From contig NZ_CP100126.1 in the NCBI RefSeq assembly GCF_024168045.1, forward strand, positions 1,319,501-1,383,500: a stretch of 64,000 nt of DNA, written 5' to 3'. Source of the stretch: Dorea longicatena (lineage in GTDB: Bacteria; Bacillota; Clostridia; Lachnospirales; Lachnospiraceae). The position numbers and the translations under genes were made by a program. Below the pieces are notes generated by a model. It was not told the DNA's origin. It searched no databases and worked only from the letters and a program-made list of their open reading frames with translations. Positions 34,224 to 42,008 of the stretch are shown here, piece by piece (the first letter of the stretch is position 1; each line of letters starts with the position of its first letter).

Positions 34224-35943
34224 TATTTGAAATATCGGAGTCAATGACCAGAGAATAGTTTGTATAGTAAACAACGAATCCCGGCTTTGCCCCGTTCGGC
34301 TTCTTGACATGTTTTTTCTGGATATAGTCGATCTCCACTTTGTCTGCTCCACGGTTTTTAGAGTAGTAAGCGGCCAGACGACCTGCTTCTTCAAAGGTAC
34401 GGTCCGGAAGTTCATCCCCGCCGCTTTTGACGATAACGTGAGATCCCGGAGCACCTTTTGCATGGAACCACCAGTCATTGCCATTGGCAAAAGAAAAAGT
34501 AAGTTCTTCATTTTGAAGGTTGTTCTTTCCAACGTACATATCATAACCATCACTGGAAATGTAATGCATTGGTTTGCTGGTCAGTTTAACTTTTTTCTTC
34601 GTATGTTTTCTGCGGATATAGCCGCTCTGCATCAGTTCCTCTTTGATCTGAGCAAGATCCGCTTCGTTCAGAGCAATGTCAAGTGCGTTGCTGATAGATT
34701 CCAGATACTGGATATCATCGGCAGTTTCCTGGATCAGCTCCGTCAATGCTTCAAATGTACGCTTCTGTTTGTTGTATTTTGCAAAATAACGTTGTGCATT
34801 CTCGCCCGGAGTCTGTGTCGGATCAAGCGGGATAGTAATCTCTTCGTTGGTATAATAATTCAGGGCAGTCAGTTCTTTTGATCCCGGTTCCAGATTATAG
34901 CCGTAAGTATTGATCAGTTCTCCGTAAACTTTATATTTGTCACGCTTTTCCGTTCCCTTTAACTGCTTGGACTGAAGATCGTATTTTTTGCGGTTCCGTT
35001 CCAGTGCTGTCTGGACAACATGCCGGAGATCTGCACTTTTCTGATGGATTCTGGTCAGTGTGTTACGTGTGGAATAATACGTATAGAGGACTTCCGAGAT
35101 GGAAAAGAACTCTTTTTTTGTATATTCGTTAAAATGTGTGACCGGAAGGGCACTGAATTCCTTTGGTGCATTTCCATTATAATAAATAGAAGGATGGAAA
35201 TTTCCCTGTCTTACGTCCTCCATATAATAGGTAAACTGACGGTACAGATGTGTCAGTACATCTTCGGAAAGATCATGCGCCGTCATGGAAGAGTCCACAC
35301 CTGCAAGATAACAGATCTCTTCGGCAATGACCGGGCTGATACCTGTCATGCTGGAATAGATTGCTTTGGATATCGTCATCGGTTTTGCAAGGATTGCCGA
35401 AATGAATTCTTCCTGCGTAGCCGTCATCGGATTCTTTTTCGACATCGTATCCGGAATAAAGTAATCGCGTCCCGGCAATACTTCACGTACCGAACTCATC
35501 TGTGCAGAGACGTGCTTGATACTGTCGATGATGCGTCCGTTCAGATCACAGAAAATAATGTTGCTGTGTTTTCCCATGATCTCGATGATCAGTTTTTTCC
35601 TGCACAAGTCACCCATCTCATCCAGATGCTCAATATCCAGGTGGATGATACGCTCGAGTGACGGCTGGGAGACTGCGGTAATCCGTCCGCCTCCGATATG
35701 CTTGCGCAGAAGCATGCAGAATCCAGGAGCTGTCATCGGACTTGGTTTGTTCTCGTTGGTTAAATAGATAAGTGGAAGAGAAGCACTGGCAGAGATATAG
35801 AGCCTTTTTTGTCCTTCATTTCCTTTTATTGTTAAAAGCAGTTCGTCATTTTCTGGCTGGGCGATCTTGGAGATACGTCCGCCGACCAGAGTATGTTCTA
35901 ATTCCTGAACGACTGCTGCGACTGTGATTCCGTCAAAAGCCAT
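34204..35943 (-). CDS. rqcH: NFACT-family ribosome quality-control protein RqcH
   Basis: Binds peptidyl-tRNA-obstructed 50S subunits and adds C-terminal alanine tails to stalled peptides. The 579-residue product starts MAFDGITVAAVVQELEHTLV (NFACT-N). It has a central coiled-coil/HhH region and the C-terminal NFACT-R domain with DGYDMYVGKNNLQNE and WWFHAKGAPGSHVIVK. The protein was formerly labelled fibronectin-binding. GGAAAGGAAGG precedes the start. Divergent from yicC with overlapping promoters. Confidence 0.94.
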   Translation of the reverse strand: MAFDGITVAAVVQELEHTLVGGRISKIAQPENDELLLTIKGNEGQKRLYISASASLPLIYLTNENKPSPMTAPGFCMLLRKHIGGGRITAVSQPSLERIIHLDIEHLDEMGDLCRKKLIIEIMGKHSNIIFCDLNGRIIDSIKHVSAQMSSVREVLPGRDYFIPDTMSKKNPMTATQEEFISAILAKPMTISKAIYSSMTGISPVIAEEICYLAGVDSSMTAHDLSEDVLTHLYRQFTYYMEDVRQGNFHPSIYYNGNAPKEFSALPVTHFNEYTKKEFFSISEVLYTYYSTRNTLTRIHQKSADLRHVVQTALERNRKKYDLQSKQLKGTEKRDKYKVYGELINTYGYNLEPGSKELTALNYYTNEEITIPLDPTQTPGENAQRYFAKYNKQKRTFEALTELIQETADDIQYLESISNALDIALNEADLAQIKEELMQSGYIRRKHTKKKVKLTSKPMHYISSDGYDMYVGKNNLQNEELTFSFANGNDWWFHAKGAPGSHVIVKSGGDELPDRTFEEAGRLAAYYSKNRGADKVEIDYIQKKHVKKPNGAKPGFVVYYTNYSLVIDSDISNIKNVQD

Positions 35944-35983
35944 AAAAAGACCTTCCTTTCCTTACAGAATTTCATATTTGTCT

Positions 35984-36012
35984 AGTATAGCATAGTTGAC
36001 GAACTTTGCCAA
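35984..36012 (-). promoter_or_regulatory. Promoter of rqcH
   Basis: Minus strand TTGGCA (36007-36012), 17-bp spacer, TATACT (35984-35989). Overlaps the plus-strand promoter of yicC. Confidence 0.7.
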
Positions 36013-36024
36013 ATGTCTTATAAT
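35996..36024 (+). promoter_or_regulatory. Promoter of yicC-gmk-rpoZ
   Basis: TTGACG (35996-36001), 17-bp spacer, perfect TATAAT (36019-36024). Confidence 0.75.
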
Positions 36025-36069
36025 AAATGCTGGTTTATTTTAAATAATGAATAAGAAGAGGATCATATC

Positions 36070-36951
36070 ATGATTAAGAGTATGACAGGATTCGGACGCT
36101 GCGAAGCGGCTGATGAGGAACGTAAATTCACGGTTGAGATGAAGGGAGTGAATCATCGTTATCTGGATGCCAATATCCGTATGCCGAAGAAGCTTAATTT
36201 TTTTGAAAGTGCCATTCGAAGCCTTTTAAAGGAAAGTGTTCATCGTGGAAAGGTGGACATCTTTATTACATATGAAGACTTTTCAGAGAGTCAGGTCTCT
36301 TTAAAATACAATGAGACACTGGCAGCAGAATATCTGGAAAAGTTTAAAATGATGGAAGAAAAATTCTCACTGGAGAATGACATCCGTGTATCCACATTGT
36401 CCCGTTATCCGGAAGTCCTCACAATGGAAGAGAAGATGGATGATGAAGAAGAACTGTGGAAAGGACTTAAGAAAGCACTGGATGGTGCGATCGCACAGTT
36501 CGTACAGACTAGAACCGTAGAGGGAGAGAATCTGAAGAAGGATCTGATCGCGAAGCTGGACGGTATGCTTGAACTGGTCGGACAGATTGAAGAACGTGCA
36601 CCGAAGATCATTGCGGAGTACAGAGAAAAGCTAGAAGGAAAAGTAAAAGAACTTCTGGAGGACACACAGATCGATGAGGGACGGATCGCATCAGAGATCG
36701 TGATCTTTGCGGACAAGATCTGTACCGATGAAGAAGTGGTACGTCTGAGAAGTCATGTGGAACATATGAAGGCAACCCTTCAGTCTGATGACAGTGGAAT
36801 CGGACGTAAGCTTGATTTCATTGCACAGGAGATGAACCGTGAAGCGAATACGATTCTTTCGAAGGCGAATGATCTGGAGACTTCCAATATCGGAATCGAA
36901 CTTAAGACAGAGATTGAGAAAGTCAGAGAGCAGATACAGAATATTGAATAA
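36070..36951 (+). CDS. YicC/YloC-family endoribonuclease
   Basis: The 293-residue protein starts IKSMTGFGRCEAADEERKF, has VNHRYLDANIRMPKKL, a long coiled-coil middle rich in Glu/Lys, and the family C-terminus GRKLDFIAQEMNREANTI with TEIEKVREQIQNIE. YicC-type proteins are conserved RNases linked to sRNA/mRNA decay. It heads the operon with gmk and rpoZ. The remA gene often found between yicC and gmk in Firmicutes is absent here. Confidence 0.93.
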   Translation: MIKSMTGFGRCEAADEERKFTVEMKGVNHRYLDANIRMPKKLNFFESAIRSLLKESVHRGKVDIFITYEDFSESQVSLKYNETLAAEYLEKFKMMEEKFSLENDIRVSTLSRYPEVLTMEEKMDDEEELWKGLKKALDGAIAQFVQTRTVEGENLKKDLIAKLDGMLELVGQIEERAPKIIAEYREKLEGKVKELLEDTQIDEGRIASEIVIFADKICTDEEVVRLRSHVEHMKATLQSDDSGIGRKLDFIAQEMNREANTILSKANDLETSNIGIELKTEIEKVREQIQNIE

Positions 36952-36987
36952 ATCAGATTGTTAAGAAGATTAAAAGAGGGTATCGAA

Positions 36988-37608
36988 ATGAGAGAAAAAG
37001 GGATTCTGATCGTTGTATCAGGTTTTTCAGGTTCCGGTAAGGGAACCATTATGAAAGAGCTGTTAAAACAGTATGATAATTATGCATTATCTATTTCCGC
37101 AACCACCAGAAATCCGCGTTCGGGAGAAGAAGACGGACGGGAATATTTCTTCAAAACTGTAGAAGATTTTGAAAAAATGATTGCGAAAGAAGAACTGATA
37201 GAGTATGCTAGGTACGTGGATAATTACTATGGAACGCCGCGTGCATATGTAGAGGAGCAGTTAGAGGCAGGAAAAGATGTGATTCTTGAGATAGAAATTC
37301 AGGGAGCGTTGAAAGTAAAAGAAAAATTCCCGGATACACTGCTTTTGTTTGTAACACCGCCGAGCGCAGAGGAACTTAAGAGCCGTCTGGTGGGCCGTGG
37401 AACAGAGACAATGGACGTGATTGAATTCCGCATGAACCGTGCGAAAGAAGAAGCGCTGGAGATGGATCAATATGATTATCTGATCATAAATGATGACTTG
37501 CAGGAATGCGTAGAAGAGATGCATCAGATCATCCAGGGTGAGCACAGAAGAAGTTTCCGTAACGCTGAATTTATAGAGCATATGAAAGAAGAATTGAAAG
37601 GAGAATAA
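36988..37608 (+). CDS. gmk: Guanylate kinase
   Basis: Phosphorylates GMP to GDP. The 206-residue product from ATG 36988 has the P-loop GFSGSGKGT at residues 12-20, SATTRNPRSGEEDGREYFF, the GMP-binding YYGTP region and DVILEIEIQGA. A TTG at 36958 in frame would add ten residues, but AGAGGG sits better for 36988. rpoZ starts four bases after the stop. Confidence 0.95.
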   Translation: MREKGILIVVSGFSGSGKGTIMKELLKQYDNYALSISATTRNPRSGEEDGREYFFKTVEDFEKMIAKEELIEYARYVDNYYGTPRAYVEEQLEAGKDVILEIEIQGALKVKEKFPDTLLLFVTPPSAEELKSRLVGRGTETMDVIEFRMNRAKEEALEMDQYDYLIINDDLQECVEEMHQIIQGEHRRSFRNAEFIEHMKEELKGE

Positions 37609-37612
37609 GTGT

Positions 37613-37861
37613 ATGTTACATCCATCTTACACAGATTTAATGAAAGTGGTAAATAAAGACGTAGAAGAGGGCGAAACAAAAGTAGTTAACAGCCGTTACT
37701 CTATCGTTATGGCCACAGCAAAGAGAGCAAGAGAGATCATTGACGGATCTATGCCGCTTGTTGATGCAAAGATGGGCGAAAAGCCGCTTTCTATTGCAAT
37801 TGATGAGATGAATCAGGGAAAGATGACGATTATTGCACAGGATGAAGAGGAAGAAGAATAA
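37613..37861 (+). CDS. rpoZ: RNA polymerase omega subunit
   Basis: An 82-residue omega subunit supporting polymerase assembly and, in many bacteria, purine-nucleotide response. NSRYSIVMATAKRAREI is the family core. The acidic C-terminus EDEEEEE-type tail is typical. GAAAGGAG precedes the start, four bases after gmk, so gmk and omega are made together. Confidence 0.95.
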   Translation: MLHPSYTDLMKVVNKDVEEGETKVVNSRYSIVMATAKRAREIIDGSMPLVDAKMGEKPLSIAIDEMNQGKMTIIAQDEEEEE

Positions 37862-37925
37862 AATCTGACACCTTAAGGATCCGTTGCAGACGGATTCTTT
37901 CAGACACATTGCTGACTGAGATACA

Positions 37926-37958
37926 AAAGGCAGATGCCGCAAGGTGTCTGCCTTTCTT
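37926..37958 (+). terminator. Terminator after rpoZ
   Basis: AAAGGCAGATGCC, GCAA loop, GGTGTCTGCCTTT then CTT. Confidence 0.75.
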
Positions 37959-38043
37959 GAACTGGATATAGCAAGATAGCAAAGATGTGTGCCGAATAGA
38001 ATGCATACTGCAAAAATCAGAAATAAATAAAAAGGAGAACCGA

Positions 38044-39366
38044 ATGAATATATTTTTCGTATCACTTGGCTGTGATAAGAACCTGGTAGATTCAGAGGTC
38101 ATGCTTGGACTTCTGGATGCGAAAGGATACCAGATTGTTGATGATGAGACACAGGCAGATGTTATGGTGATTAATACCTGTTGTTTTATTCATGACGCAA
38201 AAGAAGAAAGTATCCAGACGATTCTGGATATGGCAAGATATAAAGAAGAAGGAAGATTAAAGGCATTGGTTGTAACCGGATGTCTGGCACAGAGATATAA
38301 GCAGGAGATTATTGATGAGATCCCGGAAGTTGATGTAGTGCTTGGGACGACTTCGTATGATAAGATTGTAGAAGCAGTAGAAGAAGCACTGGAAGGTAAA
38401 TCAGAAGTAGAACTTGCCGATATCGATGCGCTGCCGCTTCCGGAGACAAAGAGACTTGTGACGACCGGAGGTCACTATGCATATCTGAAGATTGCAGAAG
38501 GCTGTGACAAACACTGTACATACTGTATTATCCCGAAAGTCCGTGGAAATTACCGCAGTGTACCGATGGAGCGTCTGATCAAAGAAGCACAGGAACTGGC
38601 TGACCAGGGCGTAAAAGAACTGATTCTGGTTGCACAGGAGACAACGGTATATGGACAGGATATTTACGGTGAAAAATCCCTGCATAAGCTTCTGAAAGAG
38701 TTATGTCAGATCAAAGGAATCCGCTGGATCCGCCTTCTGTACTGTTATCCGGAAGAGATTGATGACAATCTGATACAGGTAATGAAAGAAGAACCGAAGA
38801 TCTGCCATTATCTGGATCTCCCAATCCAGCATGCAAGCGATGCGATCTTAAAGAGAATGGGAAGAAGAACTTCCAAGCAGCAGCTGATCGATACGATCAC
38901 AAAACTGAGAAAAGAGATTCCGGACATCGCACTTCGTACAACGTTGATCACCGGTTTCCCAGGGGAGACACAGGAGCAGCATGAAGAAGTAATGGAATTC
39001 GTAGATGAGATGGAATTTGAAAGACTGGGCGTATTTACTTATTCGCCGGAAGAAGATACTCCGGCGGCGACCATGCCGGATCAGATCGACGAAGAAGTAA
39101 AAGAAGACCGTCAGGCAGATATTATGGAGCTGCAGCAGGAGATTGTATTCGATCAGGCAGAAGATATGATCGGAAAAGAAGTACTGGTTATGATCGAAGG
39201 AAAAGTTGCCGATGAGAATGCATATGTCGGAAGAACTTACCGCGATGCACCGAATGTAGACGGACTGATTTTTGTAAATACCGATGAAGAACTGATGACT
39301 GGTGATTTCGCAAAAGTGAAAGTTACCGGAGCAGCAGAATATGATTTGATAGGAGAGTTGATGTAA
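38044..39366 (+). CDS. rimO: Ribosomal protein S12 methylthiotransferase RimO
   Basis: Radical SAM enzyme adding a methylthio group to an Asp of ribosomal protein S12. The 440 residues run from ATG 38044 (AAAAAGGAG upstream; the frame is open to 37987). The N-terminal UPF0004 domain has conserved Cys residues (FVSLGCDKNLVDSE, NTCCFI), the radical SAM motif is CDKHCTYC, and a C-terminal TRAM domain is present. Its stop overlaps the pgsA start by one base. Confidence 0.96.
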   Translation: MNIFFVSLGCDKNLVDSEVMLGLLDAKGYQIVDDETQADVMVINTCCFIHDAKEESIQTILDMARYKEEGRLKALVVTGCLAQRYKQEIIDEIPEVDVVLGTTSYDKIVEAVEEALEGKSEVELADIDALPLPETKRLVTTGGHYAYLKIAEGCDKHCTYCIIPKVRGNYRSVPMERLIKEAQELADQGVKELILVAQETTVYGQDIYGEKSLHKLLKELCQIKGIRWIRLLYCYPEEIDDNLIQVMKEEPKICHYLDLPIQHASDAILKRMGRRTSKQQLIDTITKLRKEIPDIALRTTLITGFPGETQEQHEEVMEFVDEMEFERLGVFTYSPEEDTPAATMPDQIDEEVKEDRQADIMELQQEIVFDQAEDMIGKEVLVMIEGKVADENAYVGRTYRDAPNVDGLIFVNTDEELMTGDFAKVKVTGAAEYDLIGELM

Positions 39367-39908
39367 TGAATTTACCAAATAAGTTAACTGTTTTAAGAGT
39401 AATCATGGTTCCGTTTTTTGTATTTTTCATGCTGACAGGTGTGGGCGGAGCTGCAAACAAATGGATCGCACTGATCATTTTCTGTGTGGCAAGTCTCACA
39501 GATATGCTGGATGGAAAAATTGCAAGGGCAAGAAATCTTGTGACGAATTTCGGAAAGTTTATGGATCCACTGGCAGATAAACTGCTTGTATGTTCGGCTA
39601 TGATCTGTATGATCCCGCTTGGAAAACTTCAGGCATGGTTTGTGATCGTCATTATTGCAAGAGAGTTTATCATCAGCGGTTTCCGTCTGGTAGCAGCAGA
39701 CAACGATATTGTGATCGCTGCAAGCTACTGGGGAAAATTCAAAACGGTATCCCAGATGTTCATGCTGATCCTTCTGATCGCAGATCTTGGCGGTGCATTT
39801 AACATGATCGCACAGGTACTGATCTGGGTATCTCTGGTACTTACAATCGTATCTTTGATCGATTATATTGCAAAGAATGTACAGGTACTGACACAGGGCG
39901 GTATGTAG
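39366..39908 (+). CDS. pgsA: CDP-diacylglycerol-glycerol-3-phosphate phosphatidyltransferase
   Basis: Membrane enzyme for the first step of phosphatidylglycerol synthesis. The 180-residue product starts MNLPNKLTVLRVIMVPFFV. The CDP-alcohol phosphotransferase motif is complete: DMLDGKIARARN, then GKFMDPLADK. About five membrane segments are present. Its ATG overlaps the rimO TAA (TAATG), showing translational coupling; the rimO-pgsA order is common in Clostridia. Confidence 0.96.
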   Translation: MNLPNKLTVLRVIMVPFFVFFMLTGVGGAANKWIALIIFCVASLTDMLDGKIARARNLVTNFGKFMDPLADKLLVCSAMICMIPLGKLQAWFVIVIIAREFIISGFRLVAADNDIVIAASYWGKFKTVSQMFMLILLIADLGGAFNMIAQVLIWVSLVLTIVSLIDYIAKNVQVLTQGGM

Positions 39909-39971
39909 GCTCAGAAGAAATTTGTAAAAAAGGCAGATAAGGATTCTTTTGAAAGAAAACAGGTCGAAAGA

Positions 39972-40024
39972 GATATGAGAAGGTTCTTCTTCGGGAATGG
40001 TATTTCCCCGAGAAGAACCTTTTG
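39972..40024 (+). terminator. Terminator after pgsA
   Basis: AAGGTTCTTCTTCGGG, 8-base loop, TTCCCCGAGAAGAACCTT then TTGC, a long stem with one mismatch. Confidence 0.85.
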
Positions 40025-40182
40025 CAAATTGTGCCAAAAAAAGAGAAAATTCCATACAAAAATGTAGAGAAAAATCAATTGACGAATGTCGAAATATATG
40101 AGAAAATAAATACAAGTATGGATGTTAAAGAGATAACAAACCTTACGATAAGCAAACTTACATAGTTGAAAGGAGTTTTAAA

Positions 40183-40875
40183 ATGATTTATTCACAGGAA
40201 GTAGAAATGATGTGTCCGGTAGCTCAGGGTGCAAACCACGGACCAGCTCCGATTCCGGAAGAAGCAAAATGGGTTCAGGCTAAGGAAATTAAAGATATCT
40301 CTGGTTTTACACATGGTGTAGGCTGGTGTGCTCCTCAGCAGGGTGCCTGTAAATTAACACTGAATGTTAAAGACGGTATCATCCAGGAGGCTCTCGTTGA
40401 GACTATCGGATGTTCAGGAATGACACATTCAGCAGCTATGGCTTCTGAGATTCTTCCAGGAAAAACTATTTTAGAGGCATTAAACACAGACCTTGTTTGT
40501 GACGCTATCAATACAGCAATGCGTGAGTTATTCCTGCAGATCGTATACGGAAGAACTCAGAGTGCATTCTCTGAAGACGGACTTGCTATCGGAGCCGGAC
40601 TGGAAGACCTCGGAAAAGGACTTCGTTCACAGGTTGGTACAATGTACGGAACATTAGCGAAAGGTCCTCGTTACCTTGAAATGGCAGAAGGATATGTAAC
40701 AGGTATCGCTCTTGATGAGAACGATGAGATCATTGGATATCAGTTCGTAAGCCTTGGAAAATTCACAGACTTCGTAAAAGCTGGAGACACTCCAAACGAA
40801 GCTTGGGAGAAAGCAAAAGGACAGTACGGACGTGTTGCAGATGCAGTTAAGATCATCGACCCACGTAAGGAGTAA
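40183..40875 (+). CDS. NifU-like Fe-S scaffold-type protein, partner of GGGtGRT
   Basis: A 230-residue protein resembling the IscU/NifU N-terminal scaffold fold in its middle (ACKLTLNVKDGIIQEALVET, IGCSGMTHSAAMASE). Cysteines are present at CAPQQGAC and IGCSGM. Family members occur almost always directly before a GGGtGRT gene, as here (40 bp). AAAGGAG lies before ATG 40183. Codon use looks biased toward a restricted set, suggesting high expression. The molecular function of the pair is not established; Fe-S delivery is inference from fold. Confidence 0.82.
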   Translation: MIYSQEVEMMCPVAQGANHGPAPIPEEAKWVQAKEIKDISGFTHGVGWCAPQQGACKLTLNVKDGIIQEALVETIGCSGMTHSAAMASEILPGKTILEALNTDLVCDAINTAMRELFLQIVYGRTQSAFSEDGLAIGAGLEDLGKGLRSQVGTMYGTLAKGPRYLEMAEGYVTGIALDENDEIIGYQFVSLGKFTDFVKAGDTPNEAWEKAKGQYGRVADAVKIIDPRKE

Positions 40876-40915
40876 TCTCAATATTTTAAGGTAATTTAAT
40901 CAGGAGGATAAATTA

Positions 40916-41926
40916 ATGGCTTTATTTGAATCATATGAAAGAAGAATTGATAAAATCAATGAAGTATTGGCTGGTTATGGTATTTCTTCTATCGAAGAAG
41001 CACAGCAGATCACAAAGGATGCCGGACTTGATGTATACAATCAGATCAAAGGTATTCAGCCAATCTGTTTTGAAAATGCATGCTGGGCATACATCGTAGG
41101 TGCAGCAATCGCAATCAAAAAAGGATGTAAGACAGCAGCAGAAGCTGCAGCAGCAATCGGAGAAGGACTTCAGGCTTTCTGTATTCCTGGATCAGTTGCT
41201 GATCAGAGAAAAGTAGGTCTTGGACATGGTAACTTAGGAAAGATGCTTCTGGAAGAAGATACAGAGTGTTTCGCATTCCTGGCTGGTCATGAATCATTCG
41301 CAGCTGCTGAGGGTGCTATCGGTATCGCAGAGAAGGCTAACAAAGTTCGTAAGAAACCTCTTCGTGTTATCCTGAACGGTCTTGGAAAAGATGCTGCAAA
41401 GATCATCTCAAGAATTAACGGATTCACATATGTTCAGACAGAATATGATTACTACACAGGAGAACTGAAAGAAGTACAGAGAATCTCTTACTCTGACGGA
41501 CTCCGTTCTAAAGTTAACTGCTACGGTGCTAACGACGTACGTGAAGGTGTTGCAATCATGCACAAAGAAGGCGTAGACGTATCTATCACAGGTAACTCTA
41601 CAAACCCGACACGTTTCCAGCATCCGGTTGCAGGTACATATAAGAAAGAATGTATCGAGCAGGGCAAGAAGTACTTCTCAGTAGCATCAGGCGGTGGTAC
41701 AGGACGTACACTTCACCCAGATAACATGGCTGCAGGTCCTGCTTCTTATGGTATGACAGATACTCTTGGACGTATGCACTCAGATGCACAGTTCGCAGGA
41801 TCTTCATCAGTACCAGCTCACGTAGAAATGATGGGACTGATCGGAGCAGGAAACAACCCGATGGTTGGTATGACTGTTGCAGTTGCCGTTTCTGTAGAAG
41901 AAGCAGCTAAGGCTGGTAAGTTCTAA
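40916..41926 (+). CDS. GGGtGRT protein (conserved, function unknown)
   Basis: A 336-residue protein of the GGGtGRT family, named for the motif seen here in SVASGGGTGRTLHPDNMAAG. It has other Gly-rich stretches (KVGLGHGNLGKMLLEE, AGHESFAAAEGAIGIA), no membrane segments and no signal peptide. AGGAGG precedes the start. It closes a two-gene operon with the NifU-like gene and ends at a strong terminator. The family is conserved in anaerobes, but I know of no assigned biochemical role. Confidence 0.9.
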   Translation: MALFESYERRIDKINEVLAGYGISSIEEAQQITKDAGLDVYNQIKGIQPICFENACWAYIVGAAIAIKKGCKTAAEAAAAIGEGLQAFCIPGSVADQRKVGLGHGNLGKMLLEEDTECFAFLAGHESFAAAEGAIGIAEKANKVRKKPLRVILNGLGKDAAKIISRINGFTYVQTEYDYYTGELKEVQRISYSDGLRSKVNCYGANDVREGVAIMHKEGVDVSITGNSTNPTRFQHPVAGTYKKECIEQGKKYFSVASGGGTGRTLHPDNMAAGPASYGMTDTLGRMHSDAQFAGSSSVPAHVEMMGLIGAGNNPMVGMTVAVAVSVEEAAKAGKF

Positions 41927-41966
41927 GAAATTGAATATTTAGTTTGGCTTGTATAGGCCGGATTTG

Positions 41967-41999
41967 AAAAGAGAGAACGAAAACGTTCTCTCTTTTTTA
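41967..41999. terminator. Terminator between GGGtGRT and the dehydratase gene
   Basis: AAAAGAGAGAACG, AAAA loop, CGTTCTCTCTTTTTT; usable on both strands. Confidence 0.92.
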
Positions 42000-42008
42000 A
42001 ATCCTAAA

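Noticed and set aside
34309..34881. 190-residue open frame antisense to rqcH
   Set aside because: Shadow of rqcH, with no ribosome site and no family resemblance.
39393..40115. 240-residue open frame antisense to pgsA and its 3' flank
   Set aside because: Low-complexity shadow composition, no recognisable domain, and overlaps a certain gene and terminator.
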